Positions 11,053 through 57,279 of a stretch of 64,000 nt of DNA are shown here, piece after piece. The stretch is from contig CM082576.2 in the NCBI GenBank assembly GCA_040954595.2, positions 11,842,001 through 11,906,000 of the forward strand. The letters run 5' to 3'. Numbering within the stretch: the stretch's first letter is position 1; each line of letters starts with the position of its first letter. The position numbers and the translations under genes were made by a program. Source of the stretch: Balanoglossus misakiensis. Its lineage: Eukaryota; Hemichordata. The notes under the pieces are model-generated. The model searched no databases, was not told the origin of the DNA, and saw only the letters and a program-made list of their open reading frames with translations.

Positions 11053-14000
11053 TGGACTACTTCGTCAAAAAAATGTCATAAAAGTATAACATTTCTTGCT
11101 TGAAACATGAAAACTGCGAACCTATTTAATAAGATATGAATCCACAAATGATAATGTGAGTGGCGTAGACCCTACAAATGTAATTTATTAACGTCGGATG
11201 AATACACCTGAATGTCCAAAAAAGGCGAACCGACATCAACGGATCAGGTGTGTAAGGGGGCGCTATATCTTGTTACACTAACAAAGTTACGAACCTTTGT
11301 CCGCTGATCTGTAAAGCTAATCGATTATCTACGACCGAGAGACTCTGCTACTGTGCTGTGTAGTAGAATGATTTGTGCCAGCCAATTTTGGGGTTACCTA
11401 CATAATACATGTAGTTCATGGGAAACTTACAGTTATATACACGTTGGGAAGGGGCGGAGAATTGATGATTTCGGGGGCATCGTTGGTGAACAATTCCACC
11501 TCGGACACATTTATACCAAAATTCACGAAATCTGAATTTTCAGACACAAACTGTTAACATTTCTACAATCTCCAATAATTTGTGACACAATTCCCAATCA
11601 GTGCAAGGGCGGCTGCTTTGTCTATAAAGCGACCAAACATATATTTACTGGCATCATCTGCAATTTTCATATTTTTCCATGCTTTACGAAAAATAAGAGT
11701 CAGTTTTAAAGAGGACAGCTATTTTGACTTTTGGCAGAACATTTGAAGTAGTTTCCAATGGACAGAAAAGATAGACCCCAAAGACATAGATATTTATATA
11801 ACATAATATTTTTTTGTGAATTTACTTACACCATCTATTGCAGCACACATATTTAAAAAAAGAATCTTGGGAAAATTACAACTCAAAACTTTTCTGAAGC
11901 TTTCAACAATTACTCTCTTTGTACAGCAAATATTATTTAGCGTTTAGTTTATACAAAACAGTTAACAGTCCAATGCGTGGATGTTAATGGTACTGCTAAG
12001 GTCACACACCAATCTGTGTTGGAATAGTTACGGAAAACATTCAAAGTTGGCAGAGAATTTTCACTCGGTGACAGGGTTAGAAATGGACACAAATCTGAGT
12101 GCCAGGATGTAGGTTTGGTTAAAATTAAGACTACCACATGGGATTAGCCCATATTGCCATAAGGTCATACCTCAAGCATCAGTCGAGGAAGAGCATTCAA
12201 TAGTTTCATACCACATGTATCTGATGAAACATGAATATTTCGGACCATACATAAGTGAATATTCTTGGCAACAGCATGCATACACTGATTGACATACTGC
12301 TCACACCGATTAAAAAGTCTACTTTCTACCATCTACATGCAAAATCTGAGTTTGGTGTGAAAGGAACCTCTAAAATCGTTGTACAAAGCTGCTTATTAAT
12401 TAATACAAAGTCGCATCTACCTGTCTCACTCTATCAATCTGTATCTCTCTCTCTCTCACTCTCTCTCATTAACATGCACTGGCTAACAAAACATCAAACT
12501 GAGTTAAATTCAAAGAAAATAATTTAACTTTCTGTACAGAGGGAAAAAAATCATACATCAACTGGCAGGGAGATACAGTCATAGGGGTATTTATCAAAAT
12601 ACGGAAACTTTCCTCAAGGTACCAGGCTCTTGCACTCCCTAATGTACACCACGAACTACCACCCACAATTCACGCCTCTCTAAGTCATGCACACATACGT
12701 TATCAATGAAACATGACCAATACAAAAATTAGTACACTCCATCTCATCGAAGTTCTATGGAGTGAACGATACAATATTCTAGTCATGCCAGTATTTAACA
12801 TTGTTTCATATCACAACACTGCCACTGTTGACTTCAGGCAGACAATTGTCAGTTCATGGAATAAACTGAGAGAAAAGAGAAATCTCAGCAAATTACTTTT
12901 TTTAAGTTCTCCGGGTTTTTTTTCTGTAAAAATAACTACACTACATGTGTGCCTTTTGATTAAAATCCATAATACAACTCTGCACACGAAAAGAAAGAGC
13001 AATTTTACAAAAAAATCTTTACTGGCAACATCAATTAAATCAGCTGTGCGTGATTAAAGGACGATTTAAGTGTTTACGCCAGAAACCCTTGCTCTGGAGA
13101 CTTGTGATTTTCGTGCTGACTTGATAGAGTATCTCTGTCGAGTGTATGATCACACACAGTACTGTAACTATGGGCACGATATCAACATGTGAGGGCGCTG
13201 TTCTCTAAATACAGCAGACAACCCAACGATCTGGAATACACCGAGTAACGTACTAAATCCCTACCATGATATTAATTGAGTTTCACTGCAAGTTTATGTT
13301 TATGCTTTGTTGGTGTTCATTTTTATATGGGATTTAAATTCATAGCAGGAAATAGATCTATAATGTACACACACAAAGCATGCATGGTGGACACATGTAA
13401 GAAACTTTGTATAAGAAAATACATGCTACTCATGATGATGATGATGATGATTGAAAAACCTCTACAAACTTGTACATTCTTTTCCTATTCAAAGCAGAAC
13501 GAGCAAAGAAGCCGGAATATGAAACATTCCTTCTAATATACATTCTCCAATATTTTACAGGCACAGAAAAATCAGAAAGAGCACTTGATTTGACCACGTT
13601 CAAAACTGGGCGAATAAAAATAAATTGGGTTAATCCAATTACAGTTTTTACCAATAACTGGACATTTGCAGTCAATAAGATGTTATTCCAGCTGGAAACA
13701 CAGTGGGTGGTTTGACTAAGTAATATCATTATTCTTTGTAGTAATGCTGTGTACATATGCAAGAACTTAATCCGTGCCACAAATTTCTGTTTCACAAAAT
13801 CATAGCACCACATGCAAAATGAAACAGTAACATTTTAATTTTTCCCGACATACTATAAACATTTACAATTTCATATATAATTTGAATAGTTTCTTTGTGC
13901 TTTAAGTACAATCCTGTATCATTTTAATTTTAAAAGTTGTCTACTTTTTTTTCTACAAGTACAATGACTACATTGTACCATAAAAAATTGTCTGTGCTAT

Positions 14001-14689
14001 ATTGAAAGATCCCTCAACGTCCCAACTCCGGTGTAAAAATCAATTTGTCCAAACCCCCCACAGAAACCCAATCTTCCCTCCTTTCCCTCCCCTTTCCCAA
14101 ATAATACCACTTGCATTTACTCTTGATTCTGTGCCTTAAAATTTAAACTCTTGCCTCTGTCTCGCCCAGAAGCGTTACCCTCCTCCCCTCCCTTCTGTGA
14201 TAATACACATTCAATTTTTTTTTTACATCTTACTGATTTTTCTGACATACATAGCTCTTATTCCAAGAAAACTGTCTTCAGTTTGGTGGAAAGGTTGAGA
14301 TGACTGTGCCATCGAGATTGGGGGAATTGCGAAATCACGGACTGCAGTTTGAAAATCCTTGTTTCATCAAACTGTGTGATTTTTCATGACCTTTTGTACC
14401 TTGACCTTTTGACCTTGTACAGTACGAGACGCGTCATTGTTGGGTCTCTTAGATATACTGTACAGCGCATCCCTGTAGCAGTCTCCTATAGACATCAAGG
14501 GAGTAAGTATCATATTAACTGAAAACATGGATTTGTACTGCATACCAATCTACCATGCAATTTAGTTTTCAGCTGACACACACACCGCTTCATTGCACTT
14601 GTGGTTTCTGACATAAGGTACTGGGCCCTGCTATAAGTGATGAAAGCCAAGTTGGACTAGTCAGTGTGTTCCATCCCTCCCTTCTTCTT
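11053..14689. other. HEATR5B 3' flank / intergenic, no gene seen
   Basis: About 3.6 kb between the X-box and the HEATR5B stop codon. It probably includes the HEATR5B 3' UTR (minus strand), but no poly(A) site can be fixed. It contains a (CT)n tract at 12443-12468 and an (ATG)n tract at 13431-13450. No open frame looks like a conserved protein. Confidence 0.4.
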
Positions 14690-45235
<30,546 letters not shown>

Positions 45236-45241
45236 TACCAC

Positions 45242-48200
45242 CTGTTGGACAGGTTCATCTGGGTTTCTAGTGGTGCTCTGTGTGCTACCCAGGGTGACAC
45301 CTAGATTGCAATGGGGAGGGGGGGATTAGGATATAGTGTTCGGGGGGGTGGTGGGGAGGGGCAGGTATGGATATGAGAGGGACATGAGATTCACAGGAGG
45401 CAGCATGGATGCAGACAATTACATGGATGACAACGTGTGTAAACAGAACATTTGGTGTCCGTGTGTGTGTGTGTAACAAAGCGAGACAAGGGTGAAATGG
45501 GAAATCAGGCAGACAGGCACGGAAATGACACGGAAAGAAAAGATACACAAAGACGAGTGTGTGGATTAGAATTCTCACATCTCCAGAGTATCGGATCCAA
45601 TTTATAGCGGACTCCCGGCTACGGCATGCACTACTGATATCCTACAGAAATATTTGATTCATGCATGCACAGTTCGTGCCAGTGACGCAAGCGGCGATCG
45701 CTGAAAGAAATCAGCGTCTTCGATCGCGCTTCGGTGCGAAAGCATAAAAAAATCAGCATGGCATCAATCAAATATTGTCTGTAAGATATACGAGTACGCA
45801 TGATTAAAATGCACGACTTACAAATCAGAGAAGCTTCAATGAAGACAGAAAGAGTTTAACATTTCATCGGCACCAACCAACCATTATTCCCTCCACACCT
45901 CCTTGATGAAATCTAACCGTACTCTGGGAAACAATGTGATTAAAATCAGTGTGCACAGATCACGCAGAATGGCAGAGGGAAAGACAGGGGAAATTGCCTA
46001 TTTTTGGGTTCTCCTTTGTAAATGCCAAAATCAGTCTGAAAATGCTAAGTCAGCATTTTTTTACGGATGGTTTTTATATATGGGCCAAAACATGTCAAAA
46101 TTTCCAAAAAAGTAGGCATGTTGACAATAAACATGGATTTTAAATTTAATTCAGTACTGAACTTTGTACAAAATTCCAGTGTCAAAACATGATCTGCATG
46201 ACTGCTTTCGTGATACACACTGCGCACAAGTGAGAATGACAAATCTGGGAAATACTGAAGGACGTCACAGGATATGTGGTCGCTGCATCTCGAAACACAC
46301 AGTGCATAATGTGAAGTACCCACTCACACAGTGACGGAAATATCAGATGACAATACACAAACAATAGGTATGGTGTAAGACAGAAGACAGATGACTGACA
46401 GGGCCTGTCCTCAGACACAACTACTCCAATCACACGCTTGCGACGATCATGCAAATGTGTTCAATCGTGACCACACACTAAGGTCTTCAGTTCTGTAATC
46501 GATGAAGCTTTGAAATGATCGCATCTGCTGCTGTCAGCGCAAATACAACTCAAACAACATTATTGGAGCGGACCTTTAAGGAGATCTGTGATGCATTTTG
46601 AAATACAAAGCCTGTTCCCACGCTCGACCCAATGCATCTTCACCTCACAGAAACAGAGTTCACTGCTGGCATTCAAATCAATGTTTTTCCCCCATTGTAC
46701 ATGACAGAAATCTAAATACAATGGCCTAGTCCCCCATGAGAATTCCACTACCAGCAGTGACTCATGCATATGAGCAATTATCATCCAAAACAATGAAGAA
46801 AGACGTGATCAACTGAACACGTACAACTGAAATAATGACCATGGCCAAGAGAGGGAAATATTTGACCAAAGCGTTCAATTCCAAGGCTGATGTCACAACT
46901 GCAGATTCTGGTTGCATGTTATTGTTTCTTCTAAAAGTAAACTGAATACCAGCGGACAGAAATAAAACAAAAATGTGGAGACGCGAGTTCACGTTTCAAT
47001 CTCATATTCCTTTTTCAAGTGGAGTACTGAGACAAAAATGTGTTGCCAAACAGAAAACATTCTGACGCAGCCGACATCATTTTTTTGATGAATAGAGTGT
47101 TTACAGCAAGGAACATGATTATGCAAGTAGTGCAAAGTGATAAATAATAGATAATAATGGACTCTGTCTGCCGGTACAATACAATGCGTTAGACAGCGAA
47201 TCAAGAATACACGTACGCAACTATATGTGGATTGAGGTAACAGTAATTAACAGTTCACATGTGAGGAAGGAGTGACAGCTGGAGACGTGAAACAGACGTG
47301 GCTCTGAAAGTGAGCAGGACCAAATCTGATCCACTTTACCTTTTTGTGATATAATCCCACAGTCAGATTGAAACTCTCTTGTAAAGCAAGCACACGGTTT
47401 TGCTTTCGAAGTAGTACAGCCAAAGCAATAGCGCGCTACACACACAGCGCTTACAACAGGGCAAGTCTTTCATCGACACTGCAATTACGTTCCACTCCAA
47501 TTACAGACAGACAATCGCGGTGCATACATTTTCAGCCAGTGCGGAGGGGGATACAGTACCTTACTGTACGGTGACTTTACAAGAAAATGCCTTTGACTGA
47601 GACGGAGATTTGGCAATAACAGGCGGAGGTCTTTAACAATCACTGACACCATAAGGTCAGCCGCGACGTATTATTAATCGGAGGAAAGGACGCGAAGAGG
47701 TCACGGTCCACCGAGTGTTCAAGAATGAGTAAACAATCAACTGGGGAGGTGTAGGTGTTATTTATCACAAACACACATATCACATGGGTGACTGAAAAGC
47801 TCCTGTGTACCATTATGCAAGGTGGTAAATGTGCGCTGTGAAGGGTTGCCGGCGGACGACTGTCAAGTTTACGATAAAGAAAAGCTTTGACAAATGACAG
47901 ACAGATGTAACACTGTGGTGTTCACACGTACACACGTACAAAGTCTCAACTGAACATGTATAATACATGTACAATGTATGTGTACATAAAATTACACATA
48001 CAAAATTATTTAATGATAGAAACAATGAAAGAGTCACAGTGCTTAATTAATTGACAGCACAACTCTTCATCCCAATGCAAACTGAACACACAGGGACTTT
48101 GTGCAGCAATACATGTATGTGCACTGTTCACTCACCAATCAGTGAAAATGTTCCAAGTTCAGCACAGCCAGTATGGCCATGCAGACATGTTGGTGCAACC

Positions 48201-48512
48201 GCTACCCATGTGCAATGCTACCAAAACTTCTACTGCCACTAAAACTACACATCTGTGCATACTACGTTAGTCAAGTACACCAAGGGTCGTGCTAGGTATT
48301 AACCTTTATGTTACTACCAGAGGGGTCAACGTGTAATACCGTAATCTAGTCAGTGCCTAAAGGTACCACATTTAGTAAGTAGCATTTTAGGGTACCGTAA
48401 CTACATTACAAAACTACAAGGTTAGGTTGCCTGGTTAGTATTGGTTAATGACTACAAAGTTATTTTATAAAGGAGGGAAAGATAATTCAATTAAAAGAAG
48501 GGTTGAACTTAC
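45242..48512 (-). other. HEATR5B 5'-UTR intron, nearest the coding exon
   Basis: About 3.3 kb between a candidate non-coding exon (48513-48552) and the exon that begins at 45241 after CCAACAG. It carries a G-rich block at 45311-45361. No coding content is recognised. Confidence 0.45.
45342..45361 (+). other. G-quadruplex-type motif
   Basis: A block of 20 bases made of G7-T-GG-T-GGGG-A-GGGG on the plus strand, preceded by another G-rich run (45313-45324). The G strand is the template strand of HEATR5B. It lies about 100 bases upstream of the first coding exon, inside a 5'-UTR intron. Confidence 0.55.
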
Positions 48513-48552
48513 AGACTCAGCTGTGCCCTGCTTTTGTCACCTGCTGTGACAC
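48513..48552 (-). other. candidate HEATR5B non-coding exon 2
   Basis: Forty bases are bounded by CAATTCCAG upstream and GTAAGT downstream on the minus strand, without a start codon in frame with HEATR5B. It would link the candidate first exon (ending 54253) to the exon beginning at 45241. The splice signals are good, but there is no transcript support. Confidence 0.4.
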
Positions 48553-51500
48553 CTGGAATTGTAGAAATAAAAAATAAAAAGATATAATATGGAGCATGCT
48601 TTAATTAAACAATAAAACAATTAAACTTCAAACAAAGGAACACAGGCTAAAATTATGAATGAGTAAACTCATAAAATATGTTTATCAATGGTATACTGAA
48701 ACTCATACACTGAAATTAAAGGGCGGGATCAGAGTTGTCAGATAGGGTGTGTTTTTTATATACCACATCCGAGTTGTGCAAGTTTCTTTCAGAAACCCTC
48801 ATTTTCGTCATTGTTCATGACAGGTTGGATATGGATGGAAACACAATTGTTTTTTTAATATAATAATGACACATTTTTTTAAGATGGAGTATCTTGCACA
48901 CCTCAGAAGAAAATCAATATGTATTCTAGTTTGCTTCTTTTTTTAAAATCATACAAGGCAAAGTAGTATTAAACCTGAAAGAAAATAATTACATAAAAAT
49001 AATAACAAAGCAAAAATGTGAATCTGTTGAAATGTGAATGTCTCATTTCTCATGTCTCATTTACTGCACTGGTATTGATTTCAATTTGTATAATGTACAC
49101 AACTTAAATCTACTTGAAAACTTTATTGCATGCAATTCATCAAACCATTTCAAAAATAGTTGTCTCTGGGGAAACTTACAGACAGCCATTTATGAAATGA
49201 CTTGCATCATGATATATCAATGCTAAATGAAACTGAACATAATAACACATACCATTCCTTGAAACAATATCTCAGCTATAAAAATTAGCATAATTCCAAG
49301 GCAACAACCAAGGAGATGCACAAAATGCATTCAAGACAGCTCTCAAATATACATATCATAAATTATAATAGCTATATTATATTACATAGCAAGCATAATT
49401 TCCACCGATAAAACATCATAAATTCAATCTGAACCAAATACATGTATTCTAGCAGTGTTAAGGAAAATGTATTGTACAGTCATATTCTGTGAGGCCAATC
49501 ACAGAGCAGAACAATGGAATGCAGAAATAAAGCCAAGCCAGTTGCCATGGGAGATAAGTGTAGCCACTTTTCTCAACTCGTCCTTGTCAGCAGCAATTCT
49601 GCGAGAGAAATATATACATATCCAGAGAGTGGCACCTCACTGATTTTCTTAGAATCTGGCTCCTCGGAACCTTATCCCTCCCCTAATTGATTCTGATCAG
49701 AGTTTGACCTGTGTATGTGCACAATCCAATGACAGATCACATGTCATGTCTGACTCATCACTCCAATAATCTTCCTGCTTCGTGCAGAATCGCTCATCAA
49801 CAACCCAGCACCCCTTGCCACAGCAAAAATATCACTGCACGAAGATTGCCTACTCTCCATAATACCACATACAGACAGCTGCCGGCTGCATGTCTCCAGT
49901 GTAATCTGGTTTAAATCTTGTTTTAACCTGAAGGTTTCCAGCAAATCTAACTACATGTATCCGTCTCGGTTCACCTGTGGTATTGGCATATCTCTCGAGT
50001 ATCTCGCTCCAGGCACAAATCATGTACCTCGCATATTTTTACACAATGCAGACATCATGGATCAATTTCTTTGCACTAGAATATGTTGCAAACAATTCCG
50101 AAAATAAACGTAGATGTTCAACTGCTTGCAAATCAGTAATTTTCCCCCAGAATTTCAAAATATTCTTCTATTACAACTTCAATACAAGAAATCCGCCATC
50201 AAAATGTTAATTGACTAATTACAATGTACCACTTCAAAATTTGCATGAAATTGATTAGAAGGTCTGAGTGTTGAATAATTAGGTTCAATCACCTGGAGGT
50301 CATATTTAGTCACATTCTAATTCTCAAATCTCTAAGATGAGTCATCATCTCTGAATACACATCTTAGGCTTCAGTTTAGCCAGATCAGAAGAAAGGGGAG
50401 GGGTGGTCCTGTGCAAAGGCAAAGATAAAGACGGACAAAATTTGAGAAAACACAGTTGGGCCATCTCATTTCTCTGAGTGTACTGAAGGCCTCCATCCCT
50501 CAGAACAGATTTGTTGCCTACATGGAACGTTCCATTCTTAGTAAGTTTCTTTCTTGGAACTGCTAATAATAGATTCCCTTGAGACTGTAAAAGACAGATA
50601 GGTCCACTAGATCACCCAGAACATGACATCAGAACATAAACGTTTGTATTAATTAACTTTCCCTAACAGTTTTGTAATTTATCAGGTAAATTATCTTTTG
50701 AGTTCAGTAATGCCACAAGGCGATACCTAGATCTGGAGAGATCAGACATATTAATCCAGTAGACTATTCTCCTAAAAATTCCACATCCAAGATAGAGTAT
50801 TACCCAAAGACCCCTTGAGAAACAGAGTCTGTGGTATTACCAACATCTTTGAAATAGAGCATCTAATTCTCTTATATAAGTGACAGATGACAGCTGCTGG
50901 CTACATGGGAATTCAAGATTCCAAAGAATTAGAGTCTCAATTGGTGCACAGCTCAGCTTTATTCCGACTTTTGGACAAGCTACACATTCTGCTGACAGCA
51001 AGAAGTTAGTGACCCCATTTATATAGAAAAAGCCACTAGTGTACAGAGGGGGAAAAGACACAGTTTTATTCAAATTTATCAAATACACACACCACTTTTC
51101 AGGTTTTTGCAGTAGCCATACATGTAATTATAACGTATTAGCGTGGTGAAAATGAGTAATAGGTAGCACGTAACTCACATAAAAATAATTAGTAAGCGTG
51201 CCAATATACAAATGAGAAATTTCAAATTATTCTGAAAATGATATGGTGTGACTTCGCCTATTCCACAGGCGAACCGTGCACTGGGACCAATATGCTTTGA
51301 TTACATTCAAATGAAAACATCAGTCTAGAATGTTTTTCGCTATAAATTATCTCCTTTTTATTATATAACCCTGCGACCATTAATCTAATAAATCTTTCCC
51401 AGTCTATTCCACATGGTAGACTCCTGCATTATTGAAATTAATATTTGCGAAGTACTTGTAATGTAGACATTGTATGAGCAATGCTTTCAAATACCAAACT

Positions 51501-54252
51501 GAAAAATAAAACGATCCAATCTGTATGGAGTTTATTCCTGGATGGTTTTATCTCACCAGCTATCAATCACTTACAATGCTCAAACCATCGACTTTTTTGT
51601 GTCATCCTAGCTCCCTTATGGCAGTATTATGACAGTAAATGATGTCTGATCACCATATAGATGAAATGGCTAAAAACAAAGTGTGTAATTTCTATACAGC
51701 AACACCCAGTTCAATGGCTGTCCCAAGACAAGCCAGGACATACAAAGAGTCAGCATTGAGCAAGGCCATGGGATACAACTCCCCAACTGAAAGAAGTCTA
51801 AATAAAAACACTACATGTTGAATGAATGCATGTTGCAAGGGACTAAATAATCACTATTTCAGAACCGATCGTAGCTTAATTACTTTTCTTTGCAAACCAA
51901 ATGTTTCTCTCCTCCAATTTATAAATTTCTTGAGATATTTTCCAAGCTGACTGAGGTCATTTTCTACCTGGGGGATCAGGAAACGGCTCATCAGAACTCT
52001 GCAAACTAATTGGGAATGCCTCACAATTACATCGGCAACTTAAACAGCATGCCATGAGGGGTCAACTCATTATAGCAATCTCACAGGAGATAATTTCCCG
52101 AACCTGCACCACCGTGGACCATTTCATTATCTCAATTTACTTCCCTGCACAGACAGAAATCAGGGGAAAGGGCGAGCTGGCCTTCAAAATTGGACAATGA
52201 TGGCATTTCTGATTCAACGAGAAACTCTTTAACAAGCTAGAAAGGCTGGAAAGTGTCTTGTTTCAGAAGTACTGGCAATCTACTACAGCCATGATCACCA
52301 GGAACGTTAACCCCGGCAACTTCCTTGACAAATTCCGACAGTATTCCAAAAATAAAGCGGAAGCCAATAAATCTCAAAATGTTTCTCATGAGATCCGATA
52401 AAAAATACGGAACAGCATGATATCGCAATAATTCATATCTTGAATAATAATGGCTGGTGGGTTCAAAGGTCACGATCTTTGACCTGAAGATCTCATCCTG
52501 AAGTGATTCTTGATGGAGATTTAGATAAATTCTTGAAAACTACAGCTATTTTGCAAAATGAACTTGCCAATAGTGTATAGCTGATGAAGTATTAGTCTTT
52601 CATTCAAAGCTGTTCTCAATCTCAGGTCTGTGAAGCTCAAAACAGAAAAAATTATGCGCTTCACAGAGCCTGAAACATATCGCTAGTTCCCACACAAGCT
52701 GCCAAAAGACATAAATAAAAGCTTCATTCTCCACATGTAAACACAGACCTTATTAATATGTGAAGACTGTTGCATTATCCCATAGTGATAATAAATATCG
52801 CTTTCTTATACGCTTTTAAAAATACATGCAGCCGCGAGGAAGGTTGCTCTGTGCATACTTTAGAAAAAATAGCCAGTGGTACAACAACAACCAACGGTAA
52901 ATAATACAAGTTTTATACCTCTAGGGATCACTGGCAACACGGCTAAAAGCTTTCAAAATATGACCTTTTGGATTGAATTGCGTAAAGGACATAACGCAAG
53001 CAGCTGTCGGCTACAGACAGAGTCTAGGAATATTGCTTGCGTTTCACAACAGTAAGACCATTGTTGTCGCTTATATCCACCCTACCCCTGAATCAATCCA
53101 AGGCCTCTGACCAGACATACTGCTTGAAAAACAATTGAGAATTGGATCAAAACCATTGAGAAAAGCAACACTTTTTCTTTAAATTCATTCGGTATATTGT
53201 GTTTGTCCAAGATGAGATTCAAAAGTTACTGTTGGGAGAGTCTAACCATCTATCTAACCCACCAACCAAAGATCTGCCAACTCAAAGTATACATGTAAAT
53301 TATTTGGTGTCTGCAAATCCAGATTTTATGATTCCTAATATTGTGAGATACACACAGCTGGTCTTACCAAAACTTTTATATTAAAAAAAAAACTTTTATT
53401 AAAAGACGACAAGTTAATACGAGCTCTGTGTAAGGTTTTTGTCAATTACCTGCATTAATTCTACTTGGACATGGAGAGGAGCCGCTTTGAATGAAAGGCT
53501 CAACAACAACAACAACAACAAAGTGACTGAGACATGTTGTCATCTAAAAAAAAAACTTTGGGAAACAGCCCTAAAAATAACTGAACCCTGTCCAACTGGC
53601 AAGGATGAGGTTTTACAGGACACTAGACTCAAAATCTGTGTCAATGCTTTCGACAGGACAAATATCTGTGAACAATAAATTATGGGAGACAAGTATGTGA
53701 AACATGAGGACGTGATGGAACATGAACGTTTAGACAGGTTGACCTTGTCTTCTTATACTTTCGAAGCATAATGCACATGGTGTGGGAGGCTTCCCACTCT
53801 CCACGTAATGTATAAGCAGAAACGTCGACGTGGTGTAGGCGGCGAGATCGTAAGCCCACTTTTCGTCCACACAGACAGTGTCACACCCACCACCACAGAC
53901 GACCCCCCTCCCCCAAACCCAGGTCAGGTAATAATCGACTTCCTGTTCTAGTACTAAATGAACAACGGTACATAATTTCGTTATTAAAGCAATTGTCGGG
54001 TAGCTGGGTGTGTTGATCGTCATATTATCATATAATTACATTTCAAACAAGACCGGTAACACACTCAAGTCAAGAGACCGGTGTACAGCACAGAATATGC
54101 ACAGTACGACCGGGCATTGGGAGATCCGTCGACGCGACGGCGGCGACGGCACCGACTTCACGAGTCGAGCCGAACAATAATTATTTTACAGAAGACACAG
54201 ACCCTCGAATTTCGACGTTTTCAGACGGTGCCGAAATATCGGTAAAGCTTAC
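48553..54252 (-). other. HEATR5B first intron, no gene seen
   Basis: About 5.7 kb between the two candidate non-coding exons. The only repeat picked out is (CAA)n at 53501-53520. Short frames on both strands are AT-rich and show no conserved features. Confidence 0.4.
53501..53520. repeat. (CAA)n trinucleotide tract
   Basis: A run of about 20 bases of CAA units in the first HEATR5B intron. Confidence 0.85.
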
Positions 54253-54253
54253 C

Positions 54254-57279
<3,026 letters not shown>

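Noticed and set aside
10655-11089. Plus-strand 144-codon frame over the small minus-strand candidate
   Set aside because: Frames are open on both strands because of local CpG richness. The minus-strand reading has matching splice sites and an upstream X-box, while the plus-strand one has neither.
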